DNA of 34,933 nt from CAXYVC01 sp964292295 (GTDB taxonomy: Bacteria > Acidobacteriota > Holophagae > Holophagales > Holophagaceae), in the NCBI GenBank assembly GCA_964292295.1, contig CAXYVC010000020.1, positions 1 through 34,933 of the forward strand, written 5' to 3'. The translations under genes and the position numbers were made by a program. Below the pieces are notes generated by a model that was given only the letters and a program-made list of their open reading frames with translations, did not search any database and was not told the DNA's origin. Shown here one piece after another: positions 26,700-34,916 of the stretch. Position 1 is the stretch's first letter, and every line of letters starts with the position of its first letter.

Positions 26700-27089
26700 T
26701 CATCCAGGCGAAGCGTCGCGGTTGGGGTGGAAGTATCGCTTCACATCAATCCTGGCCTTTCCGAAGTTGAGGAGCAGGCAGGTTTGTTTTCCTGTGGCTT
26801 TCAGGTAGTTGAGGCACTGGGCGGTGTAGAAGTCGGAGTGATCCCGGGTGGCTTTCAGTTCGACCAGCACGGTGTCCTCCACCAGCAGGTCCGCCACGAA
26901 GTCGCCCACCAGGATGCCGTCGTAGTGGACCGCAATGCCGTGCTGTTGGGCCACGGAAAGCCCAGCCTTTCGCAGCTCGTGGGCCAGTGCGTTCTCGTAG
27001 ACCTTTTCCAGGAATCCGGCCCCCAGCGTGTTCGCCACCGTGTATGCGCAGCCAATGATCCGCTCCGTCAAAGCGTCGTCCGGTCGCAT
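26700..27089 (-). CDS. GxxExxY-family protein (PD-(D/E)XK nuclease-like)
   Basis: 129 residues. It carries the family signature G25-F-L-E28-K-V-Y31 in LGAGFLEKVYENAL, preceded by ERIIGCAYTVANTLG. A nuclease-type acidic core follows: VGDFVADLLVEDTVLVELKA with D67 and E77-x-K79 spaced as in PD-(D/E)XK enzymes. FYTAQCLNYLKATGKQTCLLLNFG is the usual later part of the family. Activity is unproven for this family as far as I know. ATG 27089 has AGGAG 7 nt upstream; the longer open frame runs into repeat copy B. The gene is opposite to mod and res, between them, and bracketed by two direct copies of a 76-bp palindromic repeat, which suggests a mobile cassette. Confidence 0.88.
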   Translation of the reverse strand: MRPDDALTERIIGCAYTVANTLGAGFLEKVYENALAHELRKAGLSVAQQHGIAVHYDGILVGDFVADLLVEDTVLVELKATRDHSDFYTAQCLNYLKATGKQTCLLLNFGKARIDVKRYFHPNRDASPG

Positions 27090-27163
27090 CGCCCATCTCC
27101 TGTGCTTGATGACGCCAGGATAAAGACAAAGGCCTTGATGAGAAAACAGAAAACACATCTTGG

Positions 27164-27239
27164 CTTTTATCCTATTCATCCTGTTTATCCTGGCTTGAAA
27201 ATCTTTTTAGCTAGGATGAATACGATAAACAGGATAAAA
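27164..27239 (+). repeat. Palindromic 76-bp repeat, copy B
   Basis: Same orientation and length as copy A, 68 of 76 positions identical. It lies 74 bp upstream of the GxxExxY start and 52 bp before the res ATG, so it occupies the region where a res promoter would sit. Confidence 0.85.
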
Positions 27240-27291
27240 AAACAAAACAATGAAACCAGTCTTTAGCCAAGCTCAATTTTTTAGGTGAATC

Positions 27292-30276
27292 ATGGCAAAT
27301 CTTGAGCGGCAGGTGAAGGCAATGCACGGCGGCCCGGTGCTGCCACCGCTGCTGGCGACGCGGGTGCGGGCGTGGACCGAAAGCGGCTATCCAGGCGTAA
27401 CCGCGTTGACGGAGACGCTGCTGCACCACTGGTTCAGCACGGAGCACGAGGGGGCCACCTTCCATCCGGCCCAGGCCCTGGCCATCCGTACCGCGATCTA
27501 CGTTCACGAGGTGCTGGGCCGCGAGCTGCCCGAGGAGGGCGGCTTCCTCCACGCCCTGCACGCGCACCTGGGTGCGCCCGAGGACCGCGACATGCTCTTC
27601 GGCCCCTGGTGGGCGGATCCCCTGCCCCGCTATGGCTTCAAGCTGGCCACGGGCACCGGCAAGACCTGGATCCTTCAGGCACTGCTGGTGTGGCAGGTGC
27701 TCAACCGGCTGGCCCTGGACGGCCCGGCCGCGCGGCAGCTCGATCCGGCGGAGCGTGAATGGCGAACGCGCGCCTTCAGCGCTCGCTGCCTAGTGGTGAC
27801 GCCGGGACTGGTGGTGCATGACCGCCTGCTGGACGCGCTGCTGGGCACCCAGGACGCGCGCGGCAACCGTCATCTGGAGACGGCCGACCTGCGCCGCTTC
27901 CGGGATCTTTTCCTGCCGGTGGAACACCAGGACGCCTTCTTTGGCGCCTTCCGCGCGCTGAACGGGCGGGACGTACTGGAGACCACCCCCCAGCCCGAAG
28001 CCTTCGCGCTGGTGGTGAACTGGCAGGCCCTCATGGATCGCAGCGGCGAGGAGAATGAGGCCGAGCACCCGGCGGAGCTGCTGGACCTTCCGAAATACGG
28101 CAGCGTCACCGAGCGGGGCAACCCGCGCTTCCTGGTGCTGCGGGAATGGCTGGCAGCGGAACCCGACCTGGTGATCTTCAACGACGAGGCCCACCACACC
28201 CACACGAATCCCGGTGAGAAGGGCTACGAAGGAGGCGAGGGTGCCTGGGAAACGGCACTCAACCTGATCCGCGCCGAGCAGGAGGGACTTCACAACAAAG
28301 CCATCGGCTGGCGCGGGGACTTCAGCGCCACGCCCTTCTTCCAGGTGAGTCAGGGACGGGGCAAGGCCAAGCAGCCCGTGCGGAAGTGGTTCCCCCATAT
28401 CCTCTGCGACTACGGCTTGGCGCAGGCCCAGAAGGACATGCTGGTGAAGCAGCTGTGGATCGTGAAGGATCCGCGCCTGGCCGATGGCGTGGAAGCCCAC
28501 CGGGCCGAGGAGGGCGTGCTCACGGAAAGCCAGAAGGCCCTGATCGACGTGGGCCTGGCCAAGCGCCAATGGGTGGAGAACGGCCTGAAGATCCTGGGTG
28601 TAGCGGCAGCACCCAAGCTCCTGGTGGTGGCCGAGGACACGAGCCTGGCGGACCAGGCGGCTGGCTTCATCAGCCAGCAGCGCACGGGAGAATTCGGCCT
28701 GCTACCCGACAGCGTGGCCGTCCTGCACAGCAACCGGAAGGGCGAACTGAAGCCAGAGGAATACGAGGCCCTGCGGCGCCGCATCTTCGCGGCGGACAGG
28801 CGGGACGACCTGCAGGTGATCGTGAACGTCGCCATGCTCCAGGAGGGCTTCGACGTGAACTCCATCTGCGTCATCGTGTTCCTGCGGGCGGGCGAGAGCG
28901 CCATCCTGGTGGAGCAGGTGATCGGACGCGGCCTGCGCTTGATGTTCCGCAAGGAGAAGGAGCCGGAACTGTGGCCCCAGAAGCTGCAGGATGCCCAGAA
29001 CCTGTGGGCGCACCGCGAGCCGATGACGGCCCTGGACATGCTCTACCTGGTGGACCACCCCAAATTCCGCCAGAAGCTCAAGGAGTTCGAGGAGGCGGAA
29101 GGCCTGGAGATCGGCGAAGGCGAAGTGGACGAAGGCCGCTCCGCCATGGGCGACCTGCTGACCGTTCCCGTGGATCCCACCCGCCTCCCAGGCCAGGACC
29201 TGGCTTGGCCCTTGGGCTTCTACCGCGAGGATCCACCAGCACCAGACGTTCTCGACCTGTTGAAGGAAGGCATCAGGCCCTTCGGGGATGGCCGGATGCT
29301 GGAGGTGCTGCGCAAGGACCAAGGCGTCCAGTTCACCAAGGAGCACCTGCCCACCGAGACCCAGGTGATTTGGACGGCGGAGCTGTCCTCCGAAGCCCAG
29401 GCGACACTCGCCAACCTCGCGAACCAACTGGTGGAGGGACGCGGGCGTGGCCAGAGCTGGCTCACGGACCAGTGGGCGGACATGGTGGAGGTGGTCACCC
29501 GCATGGCCAAGGGATCCCTCTTTCCCGGTACGGACTTCGATCCCCTGAAGCGGCCCGAGGATGCCCAGGTGCTTCGCCGGGAGGAAGTTCGCCAGCACCT
29601 GCTCAAGCAGCTCCAGGACGCCCGGGACCGTTGGCTCCAGCGTCTCTACGAGGAGCAGGGCAGTGAGGTCGGCGTGACCGAGTGGGGCTGGGCCTCCAGT
29701 CCTGAACTGGACAAACGATCTCCGCTGCTGCGGGGGCGCGAGGCGAGGCGGATCGCCAATACCCGTTGCGTCTTCCCCGTGACCTTCGAGAGTGCCCAGG
29801 GCGGCGGCCTGGAGCGGGCCTTCATCGAACAGGTATTGGAGAAGTCCGGGGAAGTCCTGGCTTGGCTCAAGCCCCTGGAACGGCGGCACAGCCTGGCCCT
29901 GCGCTACCGCACCCGCTTCGGAGAGCTGAGCCGCTACTGGCCGGATTTCGTCGTGCGAACCCGCGACGCGATGTGGCTGGTGGAGACCAAAGCTGCGCGA
30001 GACCGGGATTCCCAAGCCATCTGGGACAAGGCCAAGGCGGCCCTCTCCTGGTGCCGGACAGCCTCCGAAGCTCCGCCGCCGGCCCTTCATCCAGGAGGTG
30101 GGGCATGGCAGCAGCCCCAGGTCTGGCGCTACGCCATCCTCTTCGAGGACCAATGGGACAGAAGGCCCGAAGCCCTCACGATCCTGATGGGCATGGCCGA
30201 GGCCCAAACCCTCGCCTACCTGGGCGGCCAGGGATGGATCGAGGAGGGTTCCCTCCTCAGCCTCATGCGTGAATGA
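27292..30276 (+). CDS. res: Type III restriction enzyme Res subunit (helicase-nuclease)
   Basis: 994 residues, the usual Res size. SF2 helicase motifs: Walker A ATGTGKT (119-125) in YGFKLATGTGKTWILQ, DEAH-type box D298-E-A-H301 (FNDEAHHTH), motif III SATPFF, motif V-like NVAMLQEGFDVNSI and motif VI QVIGRGLRLMF. The C-terminus has the endonuclease core Y-W-P-D885-F-V-V...L-V-E898-T-K900, a complete PD-(D/E)XK motif, so the enzyme looks active. The start is ATG 27292, with AGGTGA 5 nt upstream. Known Res translocates or switches along DNA from asymmetric Mod-specified sites and cuts nearby. Here it is detached from mod by the inserted GxxExxY cassette, so its transcription may depend on read-through or on DNA within repeat copy B. 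Confidence 0.93.
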   Translation: MANLERQVKAMHGGPVLPPLLATRVRAWTESGYPGVTALTETLLHHWFSTEHEGATFHPAQALAIRTAIYVHEVLGRELPEEGGFLHALHAHLGAPEDRDMLFGPWWADPLPRYGFKLATGTGKTWILQALLVWQVLNRLALDGPAARQLDPAEREWRTRAFSARCLVVTPGLVVHDRLLDALLGTQDARGNRHLETADLRRFRDLFLPVEHQDAFFGAFRALNGRDVLETTPQPEAFALVVNWQALMDRSGEENEAEHPAELLDLPKYGSVTERGNPRFLVLREWLAAEPDLVIFNDEAHHTHTNPGEKGYEGGEGAWETALNLIRAEQEGLHNKAIGWRGDFSATPFFQVSQGRGKAKQPVRKWFPHILCDYGLAQAQKDMLVKQLWIVKDPRLADGVEAHRAEEGVLTESQKALIDVGLAKRQWVENGLKILGVAAAPKLLVVAEDTSLADQAAGFISQQRTGEFGLLPDSVAVLHSNRKGELKPEEYEALRRRIFAADRRDDLQVIVNVAMLQEGFDVNSICVIVFLRAGESAILVEQVIGRGLRLMFRKEKEPELWPQKLQDAQNLWAHREPMTALDMLYLVDHPKFRQKLKEFEEAEGLEIGEGEVDEGRSAMGDLLTVPVDPTRLPGQDLAWPLGFYREDPPAPDVLDLLKEGIRPFGDGRMLEVLRKDQGVQFTKEHLPTETQVIWTAELSSEAQATLANLANQLVEGRGRGQSWLTDQWADMVEVVTRMAKGSLFPGTDFDPLKRPEDAQVLRREEVRQHLLKQLQDARDRWLQRLYEEQGSEVGVTEWGWASSPELDKRSPLLRGREARRIANTRCVFPVTFESAQGGGLERAFIEQVLEKSGEVLAWLKPLERRHSLALRYRTRFGELSRYWPDFVVRTRDAMWLVETKAARDRDSQAIWDKAKAALSWCRTASEAPPPALHPGGGAWQQPQVWRYAILFEDQWDRRPEALTILMGMAEAQTLAYLGGQGWIEEGSLLSLMRE

Positions 30277-30295
30277 GCCTTGGCACCCCTCGTAT

Positions 30296-31708
30296 CTACG
30301 CCAGCGGCCGCGCCAGGAGCCTGCGCTCCAGGGTGAAGTGGCCGCTGGCGAGGCGGGTGGCGGCGCGGGCCAGGGCCTCGCGGCTGCAGGCCAGGGCCTC
30401 GCACCAGGCATCCACGGGCAGCTCGCCGCCCTCGGGGTGCGCCTCCGCCCAGGCGCGCCACAGGGCGTCCAGGCCCGCGAGGTCGGGTTCGGCGCGGTCC
30501 ATCCAGTTCCGCTCCTGGGGGCGCACGGGGGCGTAGAAGCGCGTCCCCCGAAGCTTCTCGGGGAGGAAGTCCTGCTCCTTGGCGTAGTCCTGGTGGCTGT
30601 AGAAGTAGCCCTTCCCGCGGCCCGCCGCGCGGCTCACGGCGGTGTGCGCGTCCCTCAAGGCTTCGGGCACGGGGTGGTCCTCCGCGGCCAGCGCGGCGTC
30701 GATGGCCTGGATGGTGGCGTTGGACTTGGGCGCGTTGGCCACGTAGAGGACGGCCTGGGCCAGGGGGATGCGCGCCTCGGGCCAGCCGATGCGCTCCACG
30801 GCGCGGCTCGCCGTCTCCGCCAGGATGAAGGCCTGGGGGTCCGCGTTGCCCACGTCCTCCGCCGCGCAGACCATCAGGCGCCGGGCGATGAAGCGCGGGT
30901 CCTCCCCGCCGCGGATCATGCGGCTGAAGTAGTAGAGCGCCGCGTCAGGGTCGGAGCCGCGCAGGCTCTTCTGGAAGGCCGAGGCCAGGTCGTAGTGGCC
31001 GTCGGCGCGGTCGTACATCATGCGCCCGCCCAGCGCCTCCTGGAGCACCGGGAGCGTCCGCTCGGTCGCCTCCAGGTTCATCCAGGTCTCCAGCCCCGTG
31101 AGGGCTGAGCGCAGGTCCCCGCCCGCCCAGCGGCTGAGCCAGTCCAGCACCTCGGAGGGCTCGTCCTCTCCCGGGCGCTCCCGGCCCCAGGCCCGGCGCA
31201 GGATGACGGCCACCTCCTCCGGGGCGATCGGATCCAGCGCCAGGAGCTGGCAGCGGCTCCGCAGGGCCGGGTTCAGGTAGAAGGCCGGGTTCTCGGTGGT
31301 GGCGCCCACGAGGATGGCCTCGCCCCGCTCGAGGTAGGGCAGGAGGATGTCCTGCTGCGCGCGGTTGTAGCGGTGGATCTCATCCAGGAAGACCACGGGC
31401 GGGGCGCTGCGGAAGAGGGGCATCTCCTTCGACTCGGCCAGGAACTTCTTCAGCTCCGCCGCGGAGCCCGTGACGCCGCTGAACTCCAGGAAGGGATGCC
31501 CCGTCTCCTGGGCCAGGATGCGCGCCAGGGTGGTCTTGCCCGTGCCCGGCGGTCCCCAGAAGACCAGGGAAGGCAGGCGCCCGCCCGCCAGCAGGCGGCG
31601 CAGCACGCCACTCTTCCCCAGCAGGCGCGGCTGCCCCACCACCTCGTCGAGGTTCCGGGGGCGCATGCGTTCGGCCAGGGGAACAAGGGCTGCCGTCATC
31701 AAGGCCAT
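30296..31708 (-). CDS. rarA: Replication-associated recombination ATPase RarA
   Basis: AAA+ protein of the RarA/MgsA/WRNIP1 family acting at stalled forks. 470 residues: PLAERMRPRNLDEVVGQ start, Walker A GPPGTGKT (52-59), FLDEIHRYNRAQQD Walker B, ILVGATTENPAFYLNPALRSRC sensor 1, then the tetramerisation region (LYYFSRMIRGGEDPRFIARRL, AEDVGNADPQA) and C-terminal GYFYSHQDYAKEQDFLPEKL. ATG 31708 is used; ATG 31699 is equally possible. It ends 19 bp from the convergent res gene, marking the right border of the restriction island. Confidence 0.95.
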   Translation of the reverse strand: MALMTAALVPLAERMRPRNLDEVVGQPRLLGKSGVLRRLLAGGRLPSLVFWGPPGTGKTTLARILAQETGHPFLEFSGVTGSAAELKKFLAESKEMPLFRSAPPVVFLDEIHRYNRAQQDILLPYLERGEAILVGATTENPAFYLNPALRSRCQLLALDPIAPEEVAVILRRAWGRERPGEDEPSEVLDWLSRWAGGDLRSALTGLETWMNLEATERTLPVLQEALGGRMMYDRADGHYDLASAFQKSLRGSDPDAALYYFSRMIRGGEDPRFIARRLMVCAAEDVGNADPQAFILAETASRAVERIGWPEARIPLAQAVLYVANAPKSNATIQAIDAALAAEDHPVPEALRDAHTAVSRAAGRGKGYFYSHQDYAKEQDFLPEKLRGTRFYAPVRPQERNWMDRAEPDLAGLDALWRAWAEAHPEGGELPVDAWCEALACSREALARAATRLASGHFTLERRLLARPLA

Positions 31709-31730
31709 TGTCCCACGGGGGACCGGCCCT

Positions 31731-32027
31731 TCACTTGCTGCCTGCGCCCTTCAGTTCGGAGGCGGTCTCCTGGGCGCCCTCCTTCGCGCCCTTGCCGGCC
31801 TCCTTGGCGCCCTTGGCCACGCCCTTCGCCGCCCGGCGGAAGCCGTGGCCCACGGCCTTGGCGCCATCCCGGAAGGCGTGGCCCACGGTGCGCGTGACCT
31901 TCTTCGTGCCCTGCCCGACGGCCTTGGCCCCCTCCTTGATCTCCTGCTTGGCGCCGCCGCCTTCCTGGGCCGCCGCCGGCGGCACCGCGAGGAGGACGAG
32001 CAGGAGGGGGAGGATCGAGGCGCGCAT
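31731..32027 (-). CDS. Small exported Lys/Ala/Gly-rich repetitive protein
   Basis: 98 residues from ATG 32027. The first 21 (MRASILPLLLVLLAVPPAAAQ) form a clean signal peptide. The mature part is almost all Ala, Gly, Lys, Glu and His in loose repeats: IKEGAKAVGQGTKKV, DGAKAVGHGFRRAAKGV, AKGAKEAGKGAKEGAQE. Such patterns give amphipathic helices and resemble LEA-like or coiled-coil envelope proteins; no family was recognised. It starts only 28 bp from the divergent transporter gene, so its promoter must overlap that gene or the gap. It is followed after 22 bp by rarA on the same strand. Confidence 0.7.
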   Translation of the reverse strand: MRASILPLLLVLLAVPPAAAQEGGGAKQEIKEGAKAVGQGTKKVTRTVGHAFRDGAKAVGHGFRRAAKGVAKGAKEAGKGAKEGAQETASELKGAGSK

Positions 32028-32055
32028 GCCACCATGATAGGCCTGGAGTCTCGAC

Positions 32056-32442
32056 ATGCGCCCCGCCCTTCAAGCCATCCCCCTGATCCTGGCCGGCGTG
32101 CTGATGAACGCCCTGGCCCAGATCCCCCTCAAGAAGGGCGTCCAGGCCGCCGGCGGCGTGAGCTTCGCCCTCGGCCCCCTCGTGAAGCTCTTCCTCCAGC
32201 CCTGGGTGCTCCTGGGCATTGCCTGCTACGTGGTGAGCCTGGCGATCTGGCTGGGCGCGCTGAGCAAGGTGGACGTGAACTTCGCCTATCCCTTCCTGGC
32301 CCTGGGTTTCCTGGCCAACGCCCTGCTCGCCCGCTGGGTGCTCGGCGAGCCTATCTCCCCCCTGCGCTGGGTGGCCCTGGGGGTGATCGTCCTGGGGGTC
32401 GCCCTCCAGGCCCTGAGCGGCCTCCAGGGCCGCCAGGTCTGA
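32056..32442 (+). CDS. SMR/EamA-type small membrane transporter
   Basis: 128 residues with four predicted membrane helices: LQAIPLILAGVLMNALAQIPL, LGPLVKLFLQPWVLLGIACYV, LSKVDVNFAYPFLALGFLANALL (key parts) and LRWVALGVIVLGVALQALSG. The NALAQIPLKKG in helix 1 and VNFAYPF in helix 3 resemble the small multidrug-resistance/ArnE-like branch of the drug/metabolite transporter superfamily. The substrate is unknown; drug efflux and lipid-carrier flipping are both possible. The start is ATG 32056, with GGAG 7 nt upstream. Confidence 0.8.
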   Translation: MRPALQAIPLILAGVLMNALAQIPLKKGVQAAGGVSFALGPLVKLFLQPWVLLGIACYVVSLAIWLGALSKVDVNFAYPFLALGFLANALLARWVLGEPISPLRWVALGVIVLGVALQALSGLQGRQV

Positions 32443-32474
32443 CGCCGCCCCTTCCCCCGCCGGGGCCGGGGGCC

Positions 32475-32480
32475 TAGAAT
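32475..32480 (+). promoter_or_regulatory. -10 hexamer for a probably leaderless HD-GYP message
   Basis: TAGAAT ends 9 nt before the ATG at 32490, with no Shine-Dalgarno between. Same hexamer as before truA. Confidence 0.45.
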
Positions 32481-32489
32481 CCCAGCCAC

Positions 32490-33611
32490 ATGTCCCCCTC
32501 CGATGATCCCCGGGCCCTGCCCCTCGACTGGCCGTTGCCGGGCCAGGATCCCCACGACATCCGGATCCTCGTGGTGGACGACCAGGAGATCGTGCGCCTG
32601 CCGCTCCTGCGCATGCTGGACCGCCAGGGATTCCGCACGCAGGCCGCCGCCAGCGCCGCCGAAGCCTTCGAGGTCATCACGCGCCAGGGCATCGAGCTGG
32701 TGCTGAGCGACATCCAGATGCCGGGCATGAACGGCCTGGAGCTCGTGAAGGCCATGGCCCACCTCATTCCCGATACGGCGGTGGTGATGGTCTCGGGCCT
32801 GGACAACGTGGACCTGGCCATGGAGTGCCTGCGGCACGGCGCCTACGGCTACGTGCTGAAGCCCTTCAAGACCAACGGCATCCTCATCGCCGTGGCCAGC
32901 GCCCTGCGCCGCCGGATGCTGGAGATGGACTACCGGGACCGGGAGGCCGTGCTGGCCCGGCGGGTGCGGGAGCAGACGGAGCAGATCCGCGCGGGCCGCG
33001 AGGAGATCAGCCTGCGGCTCATCTCCGCCTCGGAGCACCGGGACAACGAAACCGGCGCCCACGTGCGCCGCATCGGCCTCTACGCCGCGGAGCTGGCGCG
33101 CCTGCTGGGCTGGAACCAGGACGGCCTGGAGTGCATCCGCGCCGCGGCGCCCATGCACGACATCGGCAAGATCGGCGTGCCCGACCGCATCCTCCAGAAG
33201 CACGGCCCCCTCACGGACGAGGAGTGGATCATCATGAAGACCCACACCGCCATGGGCGCCAACATCCTGAAGGACAGCGCCGTGCCCTTCATCCGCATGG
33301 GCGCGCGCATCGCGGCCAACCACCACGAGCGCTGGGACGGCGCGGGCTACCCCTGCGGCCTGTCGGGGGAGGCCATCCCCCTGGAGGCGCGCATCGTGTC
33401 CCTGGTGGACGTCTACGACGCGCTCTGCAGCCGGCGGGTCTACAAGGAGCCCTGGCGGGAGGAGGACGTGGTGGCCCACCTGCGGAAGCAGCGCGGCTGC
33501 GCCTTCGACCCGACCCTGCTGGACCTCTTCATGGACCACTACCCGCACTTCCGGGAAATCTTCGCCCTGCACCCGGACGAGTTCCCCGACGAGGCCCTGG
33601 CCCGGCGCTGA
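32490..33611 (+). CDS. Response regulator with REC and HD-GYP domains
   Basis: 373 residues. Receiver domain at about 23-145 with acidic pocket VVDD (28-31), phospho-acceptor D74 in LSDIQMPGM and the KPF lysine. A coiled linker (about 145-175) joins an HD-GYP domain: HRDNETGAHVRRIGLYAAEL, H223-D224 in MHDIGKIGVPD, HHERWDGAGYPCGL with G286-Y-P288, and DVYDALCSRRVYKEP. All metal ligands and GYP appear intact, so it is probably an active cyclic di-GMP phosphodiesterase switched by phosphorylation. No histidine kinase gene is adjacent. The start is ATG 32490, without a ribosome binding site and with a -10 hexamer close upstream. Confidence 0.93.
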   Translation: MSPSDDPRALPLDWPLPGQDPHDIRILVVDDQEIVRLPLLRMLDRQGFRTQAAASAAEAFEVITRQGIELVLSDIQMPGMNGLELVKAMAHLIPDTAVVMVSGLDNVDLAMECLRHGAYGYVLKPFKTNGILIAVASALRRRMLEMDYRDREAVLARRVREQTEQIRAGREEISLRLISASEHRDNETGAHVRRIGLYAAELARLLGWNQDGLECIRAAAPMHDIGKIGVPDRILQKHGPLTDEEWIIMKTHTAMGANILKDSAVPFIRMGARIAANHHERWDGAGYPCGLSGEAIPLEARIVSLVDVYDALCSRRVYKEPWREEDVVAHLRKQRGCAFDPTLLDLFMDHYPHFREIFALHPDEFPDEALARR

Positions 33612-33702
33612 TGTGACCGCCTTCACGGGCCTTCCCCGGCGGAGCTGTCCCAGAATGGCTTGAAGCCCATCCGGGCCGCATCCCGCAGGCGGAGGAGTTC
33701 CC

Positions 33703-34812
33703 ATGCACGTCCCCGAGCCGTCCAGCCACCGCGTGCTGGCCATCAACCCCGGCAGCACCTCCACCAAGATCGCCGTCTACGAGGGCGACCACGAGCGCTT
33801 CACCAAGGAGATCAAGCACAGCCCCGAGGAGCTGAAGCCCTTCGAGGGGAAGCCCATCACCGAGCAGTTCGCCTTCCGCAAGGCGGCCATCGAGGCCTTC
33901 CTGGCGGAGAGCGGCCTGTCCATGGCGGACATCGACGCGGTGGCCGGGCGCGGGGGCCTGCTGCATCCCATGCCCCACGGCACCTTCCCCGTGAACGCCC
34001 GGATGATCGAGGACCTCAAGGCCGGCGTCCAGGGCCAGCACGCCTCCAACCTGGGTGGCCTCATCGCCAGCGCCCTGGTGGAGAGCAGCCCCAAGCCCGC
34101 CTTCATCGTGGACCCCGTGGTGGTGGACGAGGTCGCCGACCGCGTGCGCGTGACCGGGCTCAAGCAGATCCGCCGGCGGGTCATCAGCCACGCCCTGAAC
34201 CAGATCGCCACCGCCCACCGCTACGCCAAGGACTACGGCACCTCCTACGAGGAGCTGAACCTCATCGTGGCCCACCTGGGCGGGGGCATCACCGTGGGCG
34301 CCCACAAGCACGGCCGCTGCGTGGACGTGAACGACGGCCTGGGCGGCGAGGGCCCCTTCACCCCCGAGCGCGCGGGCTCCCTGCCCGGCTTCGCCCTGGT
34401 GGAGCTCTGCTACTCGGGCCGCTACACCAAGGACGAGGTCAAGCGCCTGCTCGCGGGCAAGGGCGGCCTCATGGACCTGCTGGGCACCACCAACCTGATG
34501 GACCTGGAGCGCCGCTACCTCGCGGGGGAGGCGGAGGTCATCGCGGTCATGGACGCCATGGCCTACCAGGTGGCCAAGGAGATCACCTCCCTCCTTCCGG
34601 CCTTCGACGGCGAACCCGTGGACCAGATCCTCATCACGGGCGGCATCGCCCGCTGCAAGCCCACGGTGGAATACATCCAGAGGTGCCTGGCGGGCATCCC
34701 CATCGGCGTGACCCTCTACCCCGGCGAGAACGAGATGCTCGCCCTGGTCCAGGGCGCCCTCCGGGTGCTCCGCGGCGAGGAACCGGCGAAGACCTACGCG
34801 CCGGAAGCCTGA
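33703..34812 (+). CDS. buk: Butyrate kinase
   Basis: Converts butyryl-phosphate and ADP to butyrate and ATP (or the reverse); ASKHA fold of the acetokinase family. 369 residues. N-terminal phosphate-1 loop VLAINPGSTSTKIAVY, GRGGLLHPMPHGTFPVN, GQHASNLGGLIAS, the ISHALNQIATAHRYA helix, VAHLGGGITVGAHKHGRCVDVNDGLGGEGPF (phosphate-2 and catalytic Arg region, quoted as landmarks) and ITGGIA near the C-terminus. It distinguishes from acetate kinase by length and the DGLGGEGPF motif. The start is ATG 33703, with GGAGG 6-8 nt upstream. A phosphotransbutyrylase gene is not seen in the window. Branched-chain acyl phosphates are alternative substrates. Confidence 0.93.
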   Translation: MHVPEPSSHRVLAINPGSTSTKIAVYEGDHERFTKEIKHSPEELKPFEGKPITEQFAFRKAAIEAFLAESGLSMADIDAVAGRGGLLHPMPHGTFPVNARMIEDLKAGVQGQHASNLGGLIASALVESSPKPAFIVDPVVVDEVADRVRVTGLKQIRRRVISHALNQIATAHRYAKDYGTSYEELNLIVAHLGGGITVGAHKHGRCVDVNDGLGGEGPFTPERAGSLPGFALVELCYSGRYTKDEVKRLLAGKGGLMDLLGTTNLMDLERRYLAGEAEVIAVMDAMAYQVAKEITSLLPAFDGEPVDQILITGGIARCKPTVEYIQRCLAGIPIGVTLYPGENEMLALVQGALRVLRGEEPAKTYAPEA

Positions 34813-34835
34813 ACCCGCATTGTGCACGTGGAGCA

Positions 34836-34916
34836 GCCAGCCTCCGTCAGGAGGCTGGCGCGGAGCGGCGGTGCACCGTTTGGTGCTTCACCAAGCCTGT
34901 GCGCCGCCGCGGCTCC
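34836..34916. repeat. Structured double-hairpin element after the butyrate kinase gene
   Basis: Hairpin 1: perfect 10-bp stem GCCAGCCTCC with loop GTCA (34836-34859). Then GGAGC...GCTCC (34862-34866 with 34912-34916) encloses GGCGGTGCAC/GTGCGCCGCC (one mismatch, a G-T pair) and an inner perfect TTGGTG-CTT-CACCAA hairpin (34880-34894). It begins 24 bp after the butyrate kinase stop. Related in layout and sequence to 18505-18593. Confidence 0.6.

Noticed and set aside
26585..27239. CRISPR array formed by the repeated ATCCTGTT units
   Set aside because: Units are 9 bp, contiguous and arranged as a palindrome, with no unique spacers and no cas genes.
23654..30295. Prophage or integrase-driven island
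   Set aside because: No integrase, phage structural gene, tRNA attachment site or transposase was found in this interval; only restriction genes and the repeat cassette are visible.
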